Source of the DNA: an uncultured Selenomonadales bacterium
GTDB taxonomy: Bacteria; Bacillota; Negativicutes; Acidaminococcales; Acidaminococcaceae
Direction of reading: 5' to 3'
NCBI GenBank assembly: GCA_900315925.1
Contig: ONAV01000022.1
Coordinates: 1-52,348 of the forward strand
DNA: 52,348 nt
Part shown: positions 23,279 to 32,575 of the stretch, piece after piece
How the letters are laid out: each line of letters begins with the position of its first letter
Position numbering within the stretch: the stretch's first letter is position 1
The notes under the pieces: model-generated
Databases searched by the model: none
Told to the model about the DNA's origin: nothing
Seen by the model: the letters and a program-made list of their open reading frames with translations, nothing else
Translations under genes and position numbers: made by a program

Positions 23279-24934
23279 TCAGTTTACTTTCTTTCCGGCA
23301 AAATACACCTCTTTCGGCATGTTTTGGCTGAATCCTTCATGCTCTGCGGTAAGCAGATCATTGTCGAATACCAGATAGTCGGCGTCCTTGCCGGCCGTAA
23401 TAGAACCCTTTTTATCCTCGATGCCAAGCTGCTTTGCTCCGTTGATCGTGTATCCCAGCAGCATCTCTTCTATGTTCATCCTTTCCTCTGCAGGAGGTAA
23501 TACCGCCTTGCTTTTGGCCCATTCGGGAAGCCTGGTCTTTTCGGTAGCTATGCGGGTCATCCCGATCTCCATGCCAAGGTACGGGCTCCAAGGTACGAGA
23601 TCCCCGAAGACGATGTTATCACTGGACCATGTCACAAGAGCGCCGGAGTCCCAGATGGTTTTGCAGCGGAACTGTTTTGCGGCGCGTTCCGCCCCAAGCC
23701 AGGAACTCGATTCCTTCGTGTCTCCCGCATGCCACCACGGTGTAAAGTTTGCGATGACGCCAAGCTTTGCAAACCGGTCCAAATCCGCATCGTCCTGAAT
23801 CTCCAGATGAGCGCAGGTGACACGCACATGGAAGCCGTCTCCCAACTCTTTTTTTGCCAGCTCCACACCGTCCAGCACAACACGGGACGCACGCTCGCCG
23901 ACAGTGTGACAGTGCAGATCCAGACCCGCCTCATTGAGCTGTTTTAAAAGATCCGCAAGTTCCTCTGCAGAGAAGGCAGTAGATCCCAGTGTGTTGACAT
24001 CTACATAAGGCGTAACCATAGCCGCGGTATGGATCCTCTGGGTCCCGTCCATCATAATCTTCATGGTATGAACCTTAACATGCTCTGTGTTGTACTCACT
24101 CCGGAAACGCTTCAGCTCCTTAAGGGCTTTCTCCGCATCGCGAGCCGACATGGCCACATAGCTGCCGTCAATATAAACAGGCAGTTTTCCCTGCTCATCC
24201 AGTTCGCACAGACGCTTGTATATCTTCTCATGGAACACGGGATCTCCCGGCAGCCCGGCATCAAATACGCAGCTTACGCCGGCATTTACCGAAAACTCGA
24301 TCCAGCGGTTAAGAGAAGCGTCAACCTGCCCGTCGGTCAGTTTCATCATGCTGTCCAGAATGATGGGAACTTCCGTCGAGGCCTCAATCATATTTCCGGT
24401 CACATGACCATCCTTCCTGACATAATAAGTAAGTCCAGGCACAGGATCCGGCGTGTCGTCAGTAATACCGTGTTTAGCAAGGATCCTGGAGTTTACCCAG
24501 ATGCTGTGTCCTTCCGCTTCCTGAATTAAAATCTCGGCATCCGGACAGATTGCATCAAGGTCCTCCTTTACGATATCGTCTCCATGGAGGAACCTTTTCT
24601 CCAAAACAAATCTGTAACGCTCCTCACCGGGATTCTTCTTAATATAGTCTGACATAATGTCCAGCGCTTCCTGTTTGCCGTTGCACTCAAGGCGCATCCC
24701 CATATCCGCGTACTCGAAACCGACCGGCATGGTGACATGGACATGGGTGTCAAGGATGCCTGGCATGATGAATTTTCCGCCCAGGTCTGTGACCTCGCCC
24801 TCATACTCCGAAAGACCGGCCTCGTCGCCCACATAAACGAATTTGCCTTCCTTCACCGCAAGAGCGGTTGCCAGCGGGTTGTCCTTGTCAGCTGTGAAGA
24901 TTTTTGCATTTTTAATAATCCTGTCGACTTTCAT
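23279..24934 (-). CDS. YtcJ-like metal-dependent amidohydrolase (Amidohydro_3)
   Basis: 551 residues. An N-terminal beta-sandwich (IIKNAKIFTADKDNPLATAL) is followed by a TIM barrel with the metal-binding HVHVT, HCHTVGER, CAHLEIQ and WSSDNIVFG stations and a C-terminal return to the sandwich (GKDADYLVFDND). The YtcJ group hydrolyses amides, ureas or formyl amino compounds; the substrate here is unknown. ATG 24934 is chosen because AGGAG lies 6 nt upstream. A MATE pump follows, so the pair may handle one xenobiotic. Confidence 0.88.
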   Translation of the reverse strand: MKVDRIIKNAKIFTADKDNPLATALAVKEGKFVYVGDEAGLSEYEGEVTDLGGKFIMPGILDTHVHVTMPVGFEYADMGMRLECNGKQEALDIMSDYIKKNPGEERYRFVLEKRFLHGDDIVKEDLDAICPDAEILIQEAEGHSIWVNSRILAKHGITDDTPDPVPGLTYYVRKDGHVTGNMIEASTEVPIILDSMMKLTDGQVDASLNRWIEFSVNAGVSCVFDAGLPGDPVFHEKIYKRLCELDEQGKLPVYIDGSYVAMSARDAEKALKELKRFRSEYNTEHVKVHTMKIMMDGTQRIHTAAMVTPYVDVNTLGSTAFSAEELADLLKQLNEAGLDLHCHTVGERASRVVLDGVELAKKELGDGFHVRVTCAHLEIQDDADLDRFAKLGVIANFTPWWHAGDTKESSSWLGAERAAKQFRCKTIWDSGALVTWSSDNIVFGDLVPWSPYLGMEIGMTRIATEKTRLPEWAKSKAVLPPAEERMNIEEMLLGYTINGAKQLGIEDKKGSITAGKDADYLVFDNDLLTAEHEGFSQNMPKEVYFAGKKVN

Positions 24935-25395
24935 TTTGTTCTCCTTTCGTTCGTCTTCCCGAATAATTTTTAAATCCATTTCCCATGTCACGTATCTCTA
25001 CTTTTATTCTTTATTATAACGTAATTTACAGGTGCTATCACATCTATAATTCATTATAACATATTGGCCGCAGAAAATCTTCGCCTGTTGAAGTAAATTT
25101 GAATTTGTCAATCCAGAACTCCTCTTATCGAATCCTCATAGTTTTCTGTGATCAGAGTCATCTTTTCTCCATAAGATTTATAACCATCTCCTGATTAACT
25201 TTTTTCCACAAAAAACAGAGCGAAATACTGACTATCGCTATCAGCAAAGACAATGCCAGTCCTGTCACGCCAGGGAAGTTTAAAATTTTATTTTATCATA
25301 CATTCCCCCGGTTGGAAAAATTTTTCTCGCTTTCCTTCATGACAAGGCGTATCTGGAAAAACGCAGCTAATGTCGGGCATTGGATAAAGAACCTC

Positions 25396-25440
25396 GACCA
25401 TACTGCCTCGATTGATGCAGTACGGTCGGAGGGCCTTTTT
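25396..25440 (+). terminator. terminator-like hairpin
   Basis: GACC-TACTGC and GCAGTA-GGTC arms around a 10-nt loop, then GGAGGGCC and a T run. Confidence 0.55.
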
Positions 25441-25461
25441 GTCGTATGCTATAGGTTTTTC

Positions 25462-25489
25462 ATACTTATCTCAGACCTAAATTTTAAAT
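25462..25489. repeat. 28-bp direct repeat, left copy
   Basis: Starts ATACTTATCTCAGACC. It matches 27460-27487 at 27 of 28 positions in the same orientation and brackets the esterase remnant and the hydrolase gene. Confidence 0.75.
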
Positions 25490-25596
25490 TTTTATGCAGG
25501 GAAGGAAAATCGAAGCTTTGCGGCGAATAGTATCTTGACAAAATGATTTTGAAGCAGCAGAGTAAACCGGAAATGAATCGGGAGGCGAATCCGTAA

Positions 25597-26010
25597 ATGC
25601 GCAAAGTATTTGAATCGATGGGAAAGAGGAAAGCAAGGGCCGGCGGCAAATCCTACACCTATTATTTCACGGTTGAATCCTCCGTGCCGCTGATGAGAAG
25701 CGGACATGCGATAGAGCTTTCGACGGTATTCAATCATCCGGAGGATACCCTCGTCACGGGGAGACAATTTGACGAGACATTCTCAAAGACCATGCGAAAA
25801 ATGTGGGTTCAGTTCGCCAAGACCGGCAACCCGTCACTGAGCGCGGCAGATTCCCCCGACGGCAAAGCGCACGAGTGGCCGCTTTATGACTTGGAGAACA
25901 AGGAAATAATGGTCTTTGACGAGTTCAACATTCACCCGGAGAAGGAATCCCAGAGAAAGATTCTGGATTGGGAGAGAACCTATTTCCTGACTAAGTATTT
26001 TTGCATGTGA
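25597..26010 (+). pseudogene. carboxylesterase type B, C-terminal remnant
   Basis: 137 codons matching only the last quarter of a type B carboxylesterase (para-nitrobenzyl esterase group, normally about 500 residues). Visible are YYFTVESSVPLMRSGHAIEL, with the catalytic His in GHAIEL, then TFSKTMRKMWVQFAKTGNPS and the closing WERTYFL. The nucleophile elbow (GESAG) and acidic residue are absent, and the frame is closed by a stop just before 25597. So the fragment cannot be an active esterase. It lies within the 25462-27487 islet. Confidence 0.75.
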
Positions 26011-26065
26011 TCGTTTTCAACTTTGCAAGCACAAGAGCGAACCGAAAATTATCGCATGGGAATCT

Positions 26066-26147
26066 CTAAAAACTCGCATTTTGGGTTGTTTTGCCTTTGG
26101 AATCCCCGCCCCTGCAGGGCGGGGGATTCCAAAACAATAGTTTTTAG
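26066..26147. repeat. three-tier nested inverted repeat
   Basis: Outer arms CTAAAAACT/AGTTTTTAG (26066-26074/26139-26147), middle arms TTGTTTTG/CAAAACAA (26086-26093/26130-26137) and an inner 13-bp GC-rich stem with one bulge (26099-26111/26117-26130, loop CTGCA). It ends 30 bp before the hydrolase start and may be a terminator, leader or cruciform-forming element. Confidence 0.7.
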
Positions 26148-26176
26148 AAGTTATCGTATAGGAGGATATAGTTATC

Positions 26177-27358
26177 ATGATGCAGCACAAATCAAACTAT
26201 CCGCCCTACGTTCGCGTCTTTATGGGAGCATTGCTTTTCATCCTCATGCTTTCCGCCACGGCACAAGCGGCTCCCTTCACGGCCCCGAAAAAGCTGGCCG
26301 ATTACCTGTACTACATGGAATACGCCGACTACGTGCCTGACCTCACGACGGGCGAACAGGTCAAAACGGGCTTCGCTTGCTCCTCTGTGAGGAACGGAAA
26401 TTTCTACGGCCGCAATTTGGATCTCGATTATTCCGACGTCCCGGAATTCGTCATCAAGGTTGCCGCAAAAGAGGGACGTTACGCAAGCATAGGAATGGCC
26501 GCAGATCTAACGCTGAAATCCAATGGCGTTGACCGGATTTCGGAAGCAGAGCTGCTCGCATTGCCAAACATGACGTTTGACGGCATCAATGAAAACGGCG
26601 TGGCCATGAACAGCAACGTCGTTCCCGCCCCTGATCTGGACTTCGCCACCCTGCTCTCCACCAATTACGGCAAACCGCGCATTCATTCTTTGGCAGTCGT
26701 CCGCTACGTTCTTGATCACGCGAAATCCGCCGCTCATGGCGTGGAGCTGCTGAAGAACATGGACATTTACGGCGGTTATGGCACATGGGGGCTTCACTGG
26801 ATGCTCGCGGACGAGAAGGAGACCTATATCATCGAGTGCATTGACGGCGAGCTTGTCGCCAGAAACGACACGGACAACATCATGACAAATTTCTATGTCA
26901 ACTACGCGCCGAATACTCTTTACGCCAAGCATATAGCGAAGACAGGGCAGACAGTCGCGGGAAAAACCTATGAGGGCTTCCCGATCCTTACGCCCCATGC
27001 CTGCGGCGTTGAGCGTTACGCCGTGCTGAAGGAGCACTACGCCGAGGGCGGAAAATCCGCCGCGGGAATGGCCCGCTTGATGGAGCGCGTGAAATATACC
27101 CAGACGTATGAAGCGGCTACAGAGCCGTTTTGGTACACGGAGTATACGGAAGGAAACCTGACAATCGCAAACGCGCCTATGGATTTCAAGGCGGTTGTTC
27201 AGTCCAGCATTGACACCTACAAGTTGCACGACAGGAACATCCAGCCCGATAACTTTTGGCAGACATGGCACACGGCGGTTTACGACCTGGCGAACCGGAC
27301 GCTCCGTTTGAACATCCAGGAGGATTATTCCAAGCACTACGACTTCAAGTTAGACTGA
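26177..27358 (+). CDS. exported choloylglycine-hydrolase-like linear-amide hydrolase (Ntn fold)
   Basis: 393 residues. A signal peptide or anchor (about 14-32, ending AQA) precedes an Ntn-hydrolase domain. The nucleophile is probably C68 in GFACSSV, followed by FYGRNLDLDY, GINENGVAMNSNV and YGTWGLHWMLAD, as in the CBAH/linear amide C-N hydrolase family (bile salt hydrolase, penicillin V acylase, acid ceramidase relatives). Because the cysteine is internal, activity would need removal of the first 67 residues. Substrate unknown: bile salt, acyl-homoserine lactone or penicillin V are all possible. AGGAGG 11 nt before ATG. Encased between two strong hairpins in a repeat-bounded islet. Confidence 0.8.
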   Translation: MMQHKSNYPPYVRVFMGALLFILMLSATAQAAPFTAPKKLADYLYYMEYADYVPDLTTGEQVKTGFACSSVRNGNFYGRNLDLDYSDVPEFVIKVAAKEGRYASIGMAADLTLKSNGVDRISEAELLALPNMTFDGINENGVAMNSNVVPAPDLDFATLLSTNYGKPRIHSLAVVRYVLDHAKSAAHGVELLKNMDIYGGYGTWGLHWMLADEKETYIIECIDGELVARNDTDNIMTNFYVNYAPNTLYAKHIAKTGQTVAGKTYEGFPILTPHACGVERYAVLKEHYAEGGKSAAGMARLMERVKYTQTYEAATEPFWYTEYTEGNLTIANAPMDFKAVVQSSIDTYKLHDRNIQPDNFWQTWHTAVYDLANRTLRLNIQEDYSKHYDFKLD

Positions 27359-27402
27359 TGAATGTCGTTATGTCTCCTTTGAAGACGGCATAGACGAATC
27401 GA

Positions 27403-27436
27403 GCAGAGAGGGAGGGGCGTGCCCCTCCCGCTCTGC
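27403..27436. terminator. GC-rich hairpin after the hydrolase gene
   Basis: GCAGAG-GGGAGGGGC and GCCCCTCCC-CTCTGC, a 16-bp stem with one mismatch and a GT loop. There is no T run, so termination is only probable. Confidence 0.55.
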
Positions 27437-27459
27437 ACTATCGGACGTGTGGTTACCTA

Positions 27460-27487
27460 ATACTTATCTCAGACCAAAATTTTAAAT
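27460..27487. repeat. 28-bp direct repeat, right copy
   Basis: Partner of 25462-25489, with one mismatch. Confidence 0.75.
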
Positions 27488-27502
27488 GGCGAATTGTCAA
27501 GC

Positions 27503-27518
27503 TTAATGGAACCATTAA
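27503..27518. promoter_or_regulatory. short inverted repeat before the STAS gene
   Basis: TTAATGG-AA-CCATTAA, a perfect 7-bp dyad, 40 nt before the STAS start. Candidate operator. Confidence 0.35.
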
Positions 27519-27558
27519 AGTAGAAAGATGTTCCCTTTTGTGCGGAGGCATACAGGTT

Positions 27559-27858
27559 ATGGAAATCAGAAAAGAAAAAAACGGAAACGCGCTCATCCTT
27601 CATTTGTCCGGAAAGCTGGCAATAAAGGAAGCCCAGGCGCTTGATCAGGTGGTACGTACAGAACTGTCCGGCATTACGGATCTGACCTTGGACATGACGG
27701 AAGTGCCCTATATTTCTTCGGCCGGACTGCGTGTGCTGATCATTGCCCAGAATATGATGGACGAAGTCGGCGGTACCCTGACGATTACCCATGTGAGCGA
27801 AATGGTGGGCAGCGTCCTGGAATTGACGGGGTTCAGCGATTTCATGAAGATTGAGTAA
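27559..27858 (+). CDS. STAS-domain anti-sigma factor antagonist
   Basis: 99 residues, a single STAS domain. NALILHLSGKLAIKEAQALD gives the first strand and helix, and MTEVPYISSAGLRVLIIAQN contains the phospho-acceptor serine (SSAGLR) that a partner kinase would modify and the downstream phosphatase would restore. Start at ATG 27559 with GGAGG 10 nt upstream. It lies 69 nt before a PP2C/RsbU-type phosphatase, the usual partner in partner-switching systems. Confidence 0.9.
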   Translation: MEIRKEKNGNALILHLSGKLAIKEAQALDQVVRTELSGITDLTLDMTEVPYISSAGLRVLIIAQNMMDEVGGTLTITHVSEMVGSVLELTGFSDFMKIE

Positions 27859-27927
27859 AATGACAGTTTCGGGTCTTAACAGAACGGCGATTCCTGTTTA
27901 GTTAGAGCTTTTGGGGAGCGTGACAGT

Positions 27928-30144
27928 ATGAAATTCGGGAATTTTAAGATGAACCTGCAAAAGAAGATTTTTGTGCTGATGTTGTCGGTCGGCGTGGCAG
28001 CTTTCATTTTTATGGGAATCGTGGCCATAACCGGCATGTACATGGTCAACAATAAAATCAATAACGCCGGTCAGCAGATGTCTGAAAACACCTCGGGATT
28101 TACCGAGCAGTTTGCAGAAAACCAGATCAAGACGAGCCTTTCTATACAGGCAATGGAAAAGGCGGAGCTGGTACAGCAAAAACTGGAAAACGCCATGGAA
28201 GACGTGGTGTACATGGCCGACGTCATGATGCGGATCATGAAACATCCCGGGAATTACCAGCCCCGCAGCCTGCCTAATCCCCACGAAGACGTAATTAAAT
28301 CGGGGCAGGCTTACCTGAATTTCAGTACGGATATGGCGCAACGTTACGGATATGGCGCATCGGCCCGGGAAAGAGGCCTGGCCTCCAATATTGCCGATAC
28401 GCTGGAACCTCTGGCAAACTTATACCCTGCTTTGTTTTTCGGTTCAAAAAACGGGTATCTGATTGCGGCTGACGTAACAAAGAACGGGGAAGTCAAACAA
28501 TTCAGCCAACAATTTCTGGAGCACTATGATCCCCGGGAGATGGGCTGGTACAAACTGGCCGCGGAAAAACGGGAACCGGCTTTCACCAGTTTTTATGTTG
28601 ATTCCAATGGAAACGGCTGCGTGACCTGCGTGGCGCCCTGCTATGACGATGGCGAACTGGTGGGCGTAATCGGGCTGGACTGTAATCCGGAAGCCATTTT
28701 CCAGTTAGCGGACCGCCGCGGTGTCAAAACGCAGGAGCGCAGTAAACTGTACCGGCGCAGCTTTATTATGGAGCAAGCTACAGGAAAAGTGCTGTTCTCG
28801 TCGTATGACGAAAACAGTATACTGGCTGTAAAGAAAGAAGCCACCGATCTGCGCAACTGTACGGAACCAAGCATAGCCAGAGCCGCTAAGGAAATGGCGG
28901 AAGGCAAGGAAAGCGTGATGCCGGTAACGGTGGACGGGACCGACTGCTATCTGGCCTTTGCGCCCATTTCCAAAGTTGGCTGGAGTTACGGTATTTTGAG
29001 CAAAAAATCAGAAACCGTCTATCCGGCCCTTTATGCAAAAGAAAATGTTCTGAGGCAAATGAAGGATTTTTCCGAATCCATTCACGATTCCTTTTTCTCC
29101 ATCCTGAAAGGGATGGTTCTGCTCCTCCTCCTGCTACTGGGCGCCCTTTTCTTAATCAGCAGCAAGGTAGCCCGGCGGTTTGTGGAACCGATCCTGGAAG
29201 TCGTGAGCGGCGTACGGGAAATTGCCCAGGGCAACCTGGATAAGAAAATCGAAATGAAGCGGGATGATGAAATTGCGATCCTGGTCGACAGTATCAACGA
29301 TATGACCGCCAAGATGAAGGACTACATAAACAACCTCTCCACGGTTACGGCAGAGAAGGAACGTATTTCCACCGAGCTGGATCTGGCGAAAAACATTCAG
29401 GAAGGCATGCTTCCCTCCATCTTCCCGACCTTTTCCAGCTGGAAGGAATTTGATCTGTACGCCACGATGGATACGGCTAAGGAAGTAGGCGGCGATTACT
29501 ACGACTTCTATAAGTTAGACGAGAATCACATTGCTATCACGATCGCCGATGTTTCCGGAAAAGGAATTCCGGCAGCTCTCTTCATGGTAATTGCCAAGAC
29601 CGTTCTCAAAAATATTGCCATAGGCGCTGCTTCCGCTTATGCAAACGGCAGTGAACCGGATTTTGCCGCCGTAGTTGCACAGGCGAACCGGCAGCTTTGC
29701 GAAAACAACAAAGAAACCATGTTCGTCACGCAGTTCTTCGGTGTGCTGGACATTCGCACAGGGGTCTTCTGCTATGTGAACGGCGGTCATAACACGCCTC
29801 TTGTGGGGCGTAAATCTGCGGACGGGATTACCTGGGACTATATGCAGATTGCGCATCGTGGTGTTATCGTGGGCGTGCGGAAGAACGCAACGTTTGTCAT
29901 GGAAAGCCTCACACTGGCGCCCGGCGACTTGCTGTATCTCTACACCGACGGTGTGACAGAAGCTATGGATGAGGAAGGAAACCTCTACGGTGAGGAACGG
30001 TTGAAGGACACGCTGAACCGGTTAGGGAACAAGGAAACGATAAAGGAAATCCTGTCCGGTGTAAAGGAAGATGTGACAACGCATGTGGGCACGGCGGAAC
30101 AGTCCGACGACATTACCATGCTGGGATTGCGTTACCTGGGATGA
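27928..30144 (+). CDS. RsbU/SpoIIE-type PP2C serine phosphatase with Cache and HAMP sensor
   Basis: 738 residues. Membrane helices at about 15-38 and 390-410 enclose an extracytoplasmic dCache region (about 40-385, with WYKLAAEKREPAFTSFYVDS and GVIGLDCNPEAIF). HAMP (about 410-465) and a short coiled coil lead to a SpoIIE/RsbU phosphatase domain with VGGDYYDF (near 520), ADVSGKGIPAALFM and LYTDGVTEAMD. It should dephosphorylate the STAS protein upstream in answer to an extracellular ligand. No RsbW-type kinase or sigma factor is nearby. Followed by a strong terminator. Confidence 0.92.
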   Translation: MKFGNFKMNLQKKIFVLMLSVGVAAFIFMGIVAITGMYMVNNKINNAGQQMSENTSGFTEQFAENQIKTSLSIQAMEKAELVQQKLENAMEDVVYMADVMMRIMKHPGNYQPRSLPNPHEDVIKSGQAYLNFSTDMAQRYGYGASARERGLASNIADTLEPLANLYPALFFGSKNGYLIAADVTKNGEVKQFSQQFLEHYDPREMGWYKLAAEKREPAFTSFYVDSNGNGCVTCVAPCYDDGELVGVIGLDCNPEAIFQLADRRGVKTQERSKLYRRSFIMEQATGKVLFSSYDENSILAVKKEATDLRNCTEPSIARAAKEMAEGKESVMPVTVDGTDCYLAFAPISKVGWSYGILSKKSETVYPALYAKENVLRQMKDFSESIHDSFFSILKGMVLLLLLLLGALFLISSKVARRFVEPILEVVSGVREIAQGNLDKKIEMKRDDEIAILVDSINDMTAKMKDYINNLSTVTAEKERISTELDLAKNIQEGMLPSIFPTFSSWKEFDLYATMDTAKEVGGDYYDFYKLDENHIAITIADVSGKGIPAALFMVIAKTVLKNIAIGAASAYANGSEPDFAAVVAQANRQLCENNKETMFVTQFFGVLDIRTGVFCYVNGGHNTPLVGRKSADGITWDYMQIAHRGVIVGVRKNATFVMESLTLAPGDLLYLYTDGVTEAMDEEGNLYGEERLKDTLNRLGNKETIKEILSGVKEDVTTHVGTAEQSDDITMLGLRYLG

Positions 30145-30204
30145 ATCACTTCCTAAACTGCCTCACAAGGCCACAAACGATATTCGTAATGATTGTGTAA
30201 AAAA

Positions 30205-30250
30205 ACAGTCCCCATGTGGTTTTAATCGCCACATGGGGACTGCGTTTTTA
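30205..30250. terminator. strong bidirectional terminator
   Basis: A 14-bp perfect stem (CAGTCCCCATGTGG and CCACATGGGGACTG) with T run CGTTTTTA on the right and a run of A on the left. It serves the phosphatase gene and the convergent SH3 gene. Confidence 0.9.
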
Positions 30251-30265
30251 TTTTTGGAAATCGGT

Positions 30266-31114
30266 TCAGAACCGTTTCCCTTCTCTGATGTAATTGCCGT
30301 TGACCCAGCCCTGGATCCAGCCATACTGTTTATTGTAATATTTTACTTCGTACCATGAATCGCCGTCGGCCGCCGTAATTTTATTTAACAACGTTACATA
30401 ATCGTCTTTGAAAAACACGCCGAGGCTTTCGTAAGTTTCGCCGGGACCGGTACGGATATTCACTTCGTTGGCCGTGATGTAGCCGGGCGCATTAGCCGGC
30501 CATTCCGGCGTCATTTTCCCGACGAATCCGCCTTTTTGTACAAAAGGCAGGACTTCCTTCACGAAAAGTGCAGCCAGATCGATGTTTTTCTGTTCCGTGA
30601 TATTTCCGTGATAATGACCGGGTGCGGCGCCTTCACCACTGAAGAGCCGGTCCGCGGGAACCATGTTCCCGTTTGCGTCGTAATCCACAAGGATGTACAT
30701 GGGAATCAGATGATGGCTGCCGCGCCATTCGCCAAACTGATGGTCTTTATCATAGCTGTCGTTATGGATCAGGAACTGTGTGATGAACAGCCCTTTCTTT
30801 TTACTGTTTTCCTTGTCCAGGTCTTTAAAAACCGCCTCCGGGTTCTCGATGCTGGCAATGCGGTTGTTTTTGAGGTCAAGGATATACACCTTCCCGTTTA
30901 CGTTCGCCATAAATCCGTTAGGATTGTTTCCGTAGGTTGAACAGGCAACATTACCCCGGACGCCGAAACGTTGCAAGGCAGCGTCCGCGTTTTGGGCAGA
31001 TGCTGCGCCGGCAGTACTGCTCAGGGCAAAAACGGCGAATACGGCAGTCATGCAAACCGTCATGGCCCATGCGGAAAGCCGGTGTAACCGGTTGGCTTTG
31101 TTTTTCTGTGTCAT
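30266..31114 (-). CDS. exported SH3-domain protein
   Basis: 282 residues. A signal peptide (about 10-37, ending AGAASA) is followed by a mid region of unknown family with a VYILDLKNNRIASIENPEAV stretch, and a C-terminal bacterial SH3 domain (about 212-280: ITANEVNIRTGPGETYESLG, then YGWIQGWVNGNYI). SH3b domains usually bind cell-wall peptides. A periplasmic or envelope role is likely, enzymatic activity not evident. ATG 31114 with AGGGGAGG 8 nt upstream. Single gene. Confidence 0.75.
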   Translation of the reverse strand: MTQKNKANRLHRLSAWAMTVCMTAVFAVFALSSTAGAASAQNADAALQRFGVRGNVACSTYGNNPNGFMANVNGKVYILDLKNNRIASIENPEAVFKDLDKENSKKKGLFITQFLIHNDSYDKDHQFGEWRGSHHLIPMYILVDYDANGNMVPADRLFSGEGAAPGHYHGNITEQKNIDLAALFVKEVLPFVQKGGFVGKMTPEWPANAPGYITANEVNIRTGPGETYESLGVFFKDDYVTLLNKITAADGDSWYEVKYYNKQYGWIQGWVNGNYIREGKRF

Positions 31115-31217
31115 TGTCAGAACCTCCCCTGTTGCGTTTTTAGAAATAGTTTTACTTTTGTCAGTGTAATTATACCACAAAAGCGTACAGGTTATGCAGA
31201 TTTATTATGATACAAAA

Positions 31218-31257
31218 ACACGGCATTGTCTGCCCGAAGGTAAACAATGCCGTGTTA
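31218..31257 (-). terminator. terminator after alr
   Basis: AACACGGCATTGT and ACAATGCCGTGTT arms; on the minus strand followed by TTTTTGT. Confidence 0.75.
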
Positions 31258-31310
31258 AATAATTCTATAAGAGTCCTCATCCCGCAGCGCACACCCAGGC
31301 ACCACGCATG

Positions 31311-32432
31311 TTAGTCCCGCACATAGATCCGGGGAATACGGGGATGCAGCACACAGAACATTTCATAGGAAATCGTGCCGGCAGTGGCCGCCACTTCTTC
31401 GGCAGGCAGTTCCGGCCCGCCGTAAACGATTACGTCATCCCCCACAGCCACGTCCGGGATATCCGTAACATCCAGCATGATCTGGTCCATGCAGACGCGG
31501 CCCACAATGGGAGCCCGTTTGCCCCGGACCACCATGCAGCCTTTATTGGACAGATGCCGGCTGACGCCGTCCGCATACCCTATGGGAACCGTAGCGATGC
31601 GGCTTTCTCTTTCCGTGGTAAAAGTTCTGCCGTAGCCGATATCCCGCCCGGCAGGCAGTGTTTTCACAAAGGCCACCTGGGTCTTCAAGGTCATAACCGG
31701 ACGGTAGTCCTTGTACGGTTCTGTAATATCTGCCGGCCGCGAACCGTACAGGGTGATGCCCAGGCGCACCATGTCCAGCTGATACTGGGGCAGTTCCGCA
31801 ATGGCCGCGCTGTTGGCGATATGCTTGATAGGAATCTGCAGTCCCGCAGCTTCCAGAGCCTGCACGCCCTTCATGAATTGCCCGTACTGATAATCCGCAT
31901 AGCTTTTATCTTCCACATCCGCCGCGGAAAAATGAGAGAAAGCGCCCACCACTTCAATCCCCTGCATGGCTTTCACTTTTTCCGCAAAGGCGGCCGCTTC
32001 GTCAATCTTTATGCCAATCCGGTGCATGCCTGTGTCCAGGGCGATATGGATTTTGGCTTTTTTACCGCGCCGCAGCCCGGCTTCATTCAGCAGGGTCAGG
32101 CGCTCTTCATCAAACACAGCGTGAGCGATGTTAAACCGTACGCAAAGGTCTGCCATAGACGGACGGACAGGCATAGCCCCCAGTACGAGGATTGGTTTGG
32201 TGATACCCGCTTCCCGCAGCTCCACCGCTTCCTGCACCAGCGCCACCGCAAAATAGTCCACGCCGGCTTCTATGCAGGCGATGGCCACCGGAATCGCGCC
32301 GTGTCCGTAGGCGTTGGCTTTTACCACCGCGCAGAGTTTTGTGCCCACGTTCAGATTTCTCTTGGCCACTTTAATATTATTCACGATAGCGTCCAAATTC
32401 ACTACTGCCCTTGTTCCCCGGTCAGGTTGCAT
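31311..32432 (-). CDS. alr: alanine racemase
   Basis: 373 residues, a PLP enzyme making D-alanine for peptidoglycan. K38 in VVKANAYGHGA is the Schiff-base lysine; the opposite catalytic Tyr is in DIGYGRTFTTE, and the C-terminal beta domain carries GRVCMDQIMLDV. ATG 32432 is fixed by AGGAGG 9 nt upstream; the open frame extends further, but without family similarity. An extended -10 promoter lies at 32576-32584 on the same strand, giving a leader of about 140 nt. Confidence 0.95.
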   Translation of the reverse strand: MQPDRGTRAVVNLDAIVNNIKVAKRNLNVGTKLCAVVKANAYGHGAIPVAIACIEAGVDYFAVALVQEAVELREAGITKPILVLGAMPVRPSMADLCVRFNIAHAVFDEERLTLLNEAGLRRGKKAKIHIALDTGMHRIGIKIDEAAAFAEKVKAMQGIEVVGAFSHFSAADVEDKSYADYQYGQFMKGVQALEAAGLQIPIKHIANSAAIAELPQYQLDMVRLGITLYGSRPADITEPYKDYRPVMTLKTQVAFVKTLPAGRDIGYGRTFTTERESRIATVPIGYADGVSRHLSNKGCMVVRGKRAPIVGRVCMDQIMLDVTDIPDVAVGDDVIVYGGPELPAEEVAATAGTISYEMFCVLHPRIPRIYVRD

Positions 32433-32575
32433 GAGTTTCTCCTCCTGAATTGAAAAAGTCTGTGCCGTTACGACCGCCGGTTGCGTTTTAGCAAAACCAC
32501 GGACGGACAGCCATTCTTCCCTGTAATTTTTACCGATTGTTCTCCCCAAGGGGTAAAACAACAAACAACAGTAGT

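Larger units (their letters stand above)
24935..25596. other. degenerate intergenic region
   Basis: 662 bp without an intact gene. On the minus strand about 25155-25280 still translates as a hydrophobic tail (PGVTGLALSLLIAIVSISLC, then FLWKK and a stop), which looks like the last helix of a lost membrane protein. It is interrupted upstream by stops. A terminator-like hairpin (25396-25440) and a 28-bp repeat (25462-25489) follow. Confidence 0.4.

Noticed and set aside
31308-32453. Long plus-strand ORF of 381 codons opposite alr
   Set aside because: Shadow of alanine racemase on the other strand; no domain and no ribosome site.
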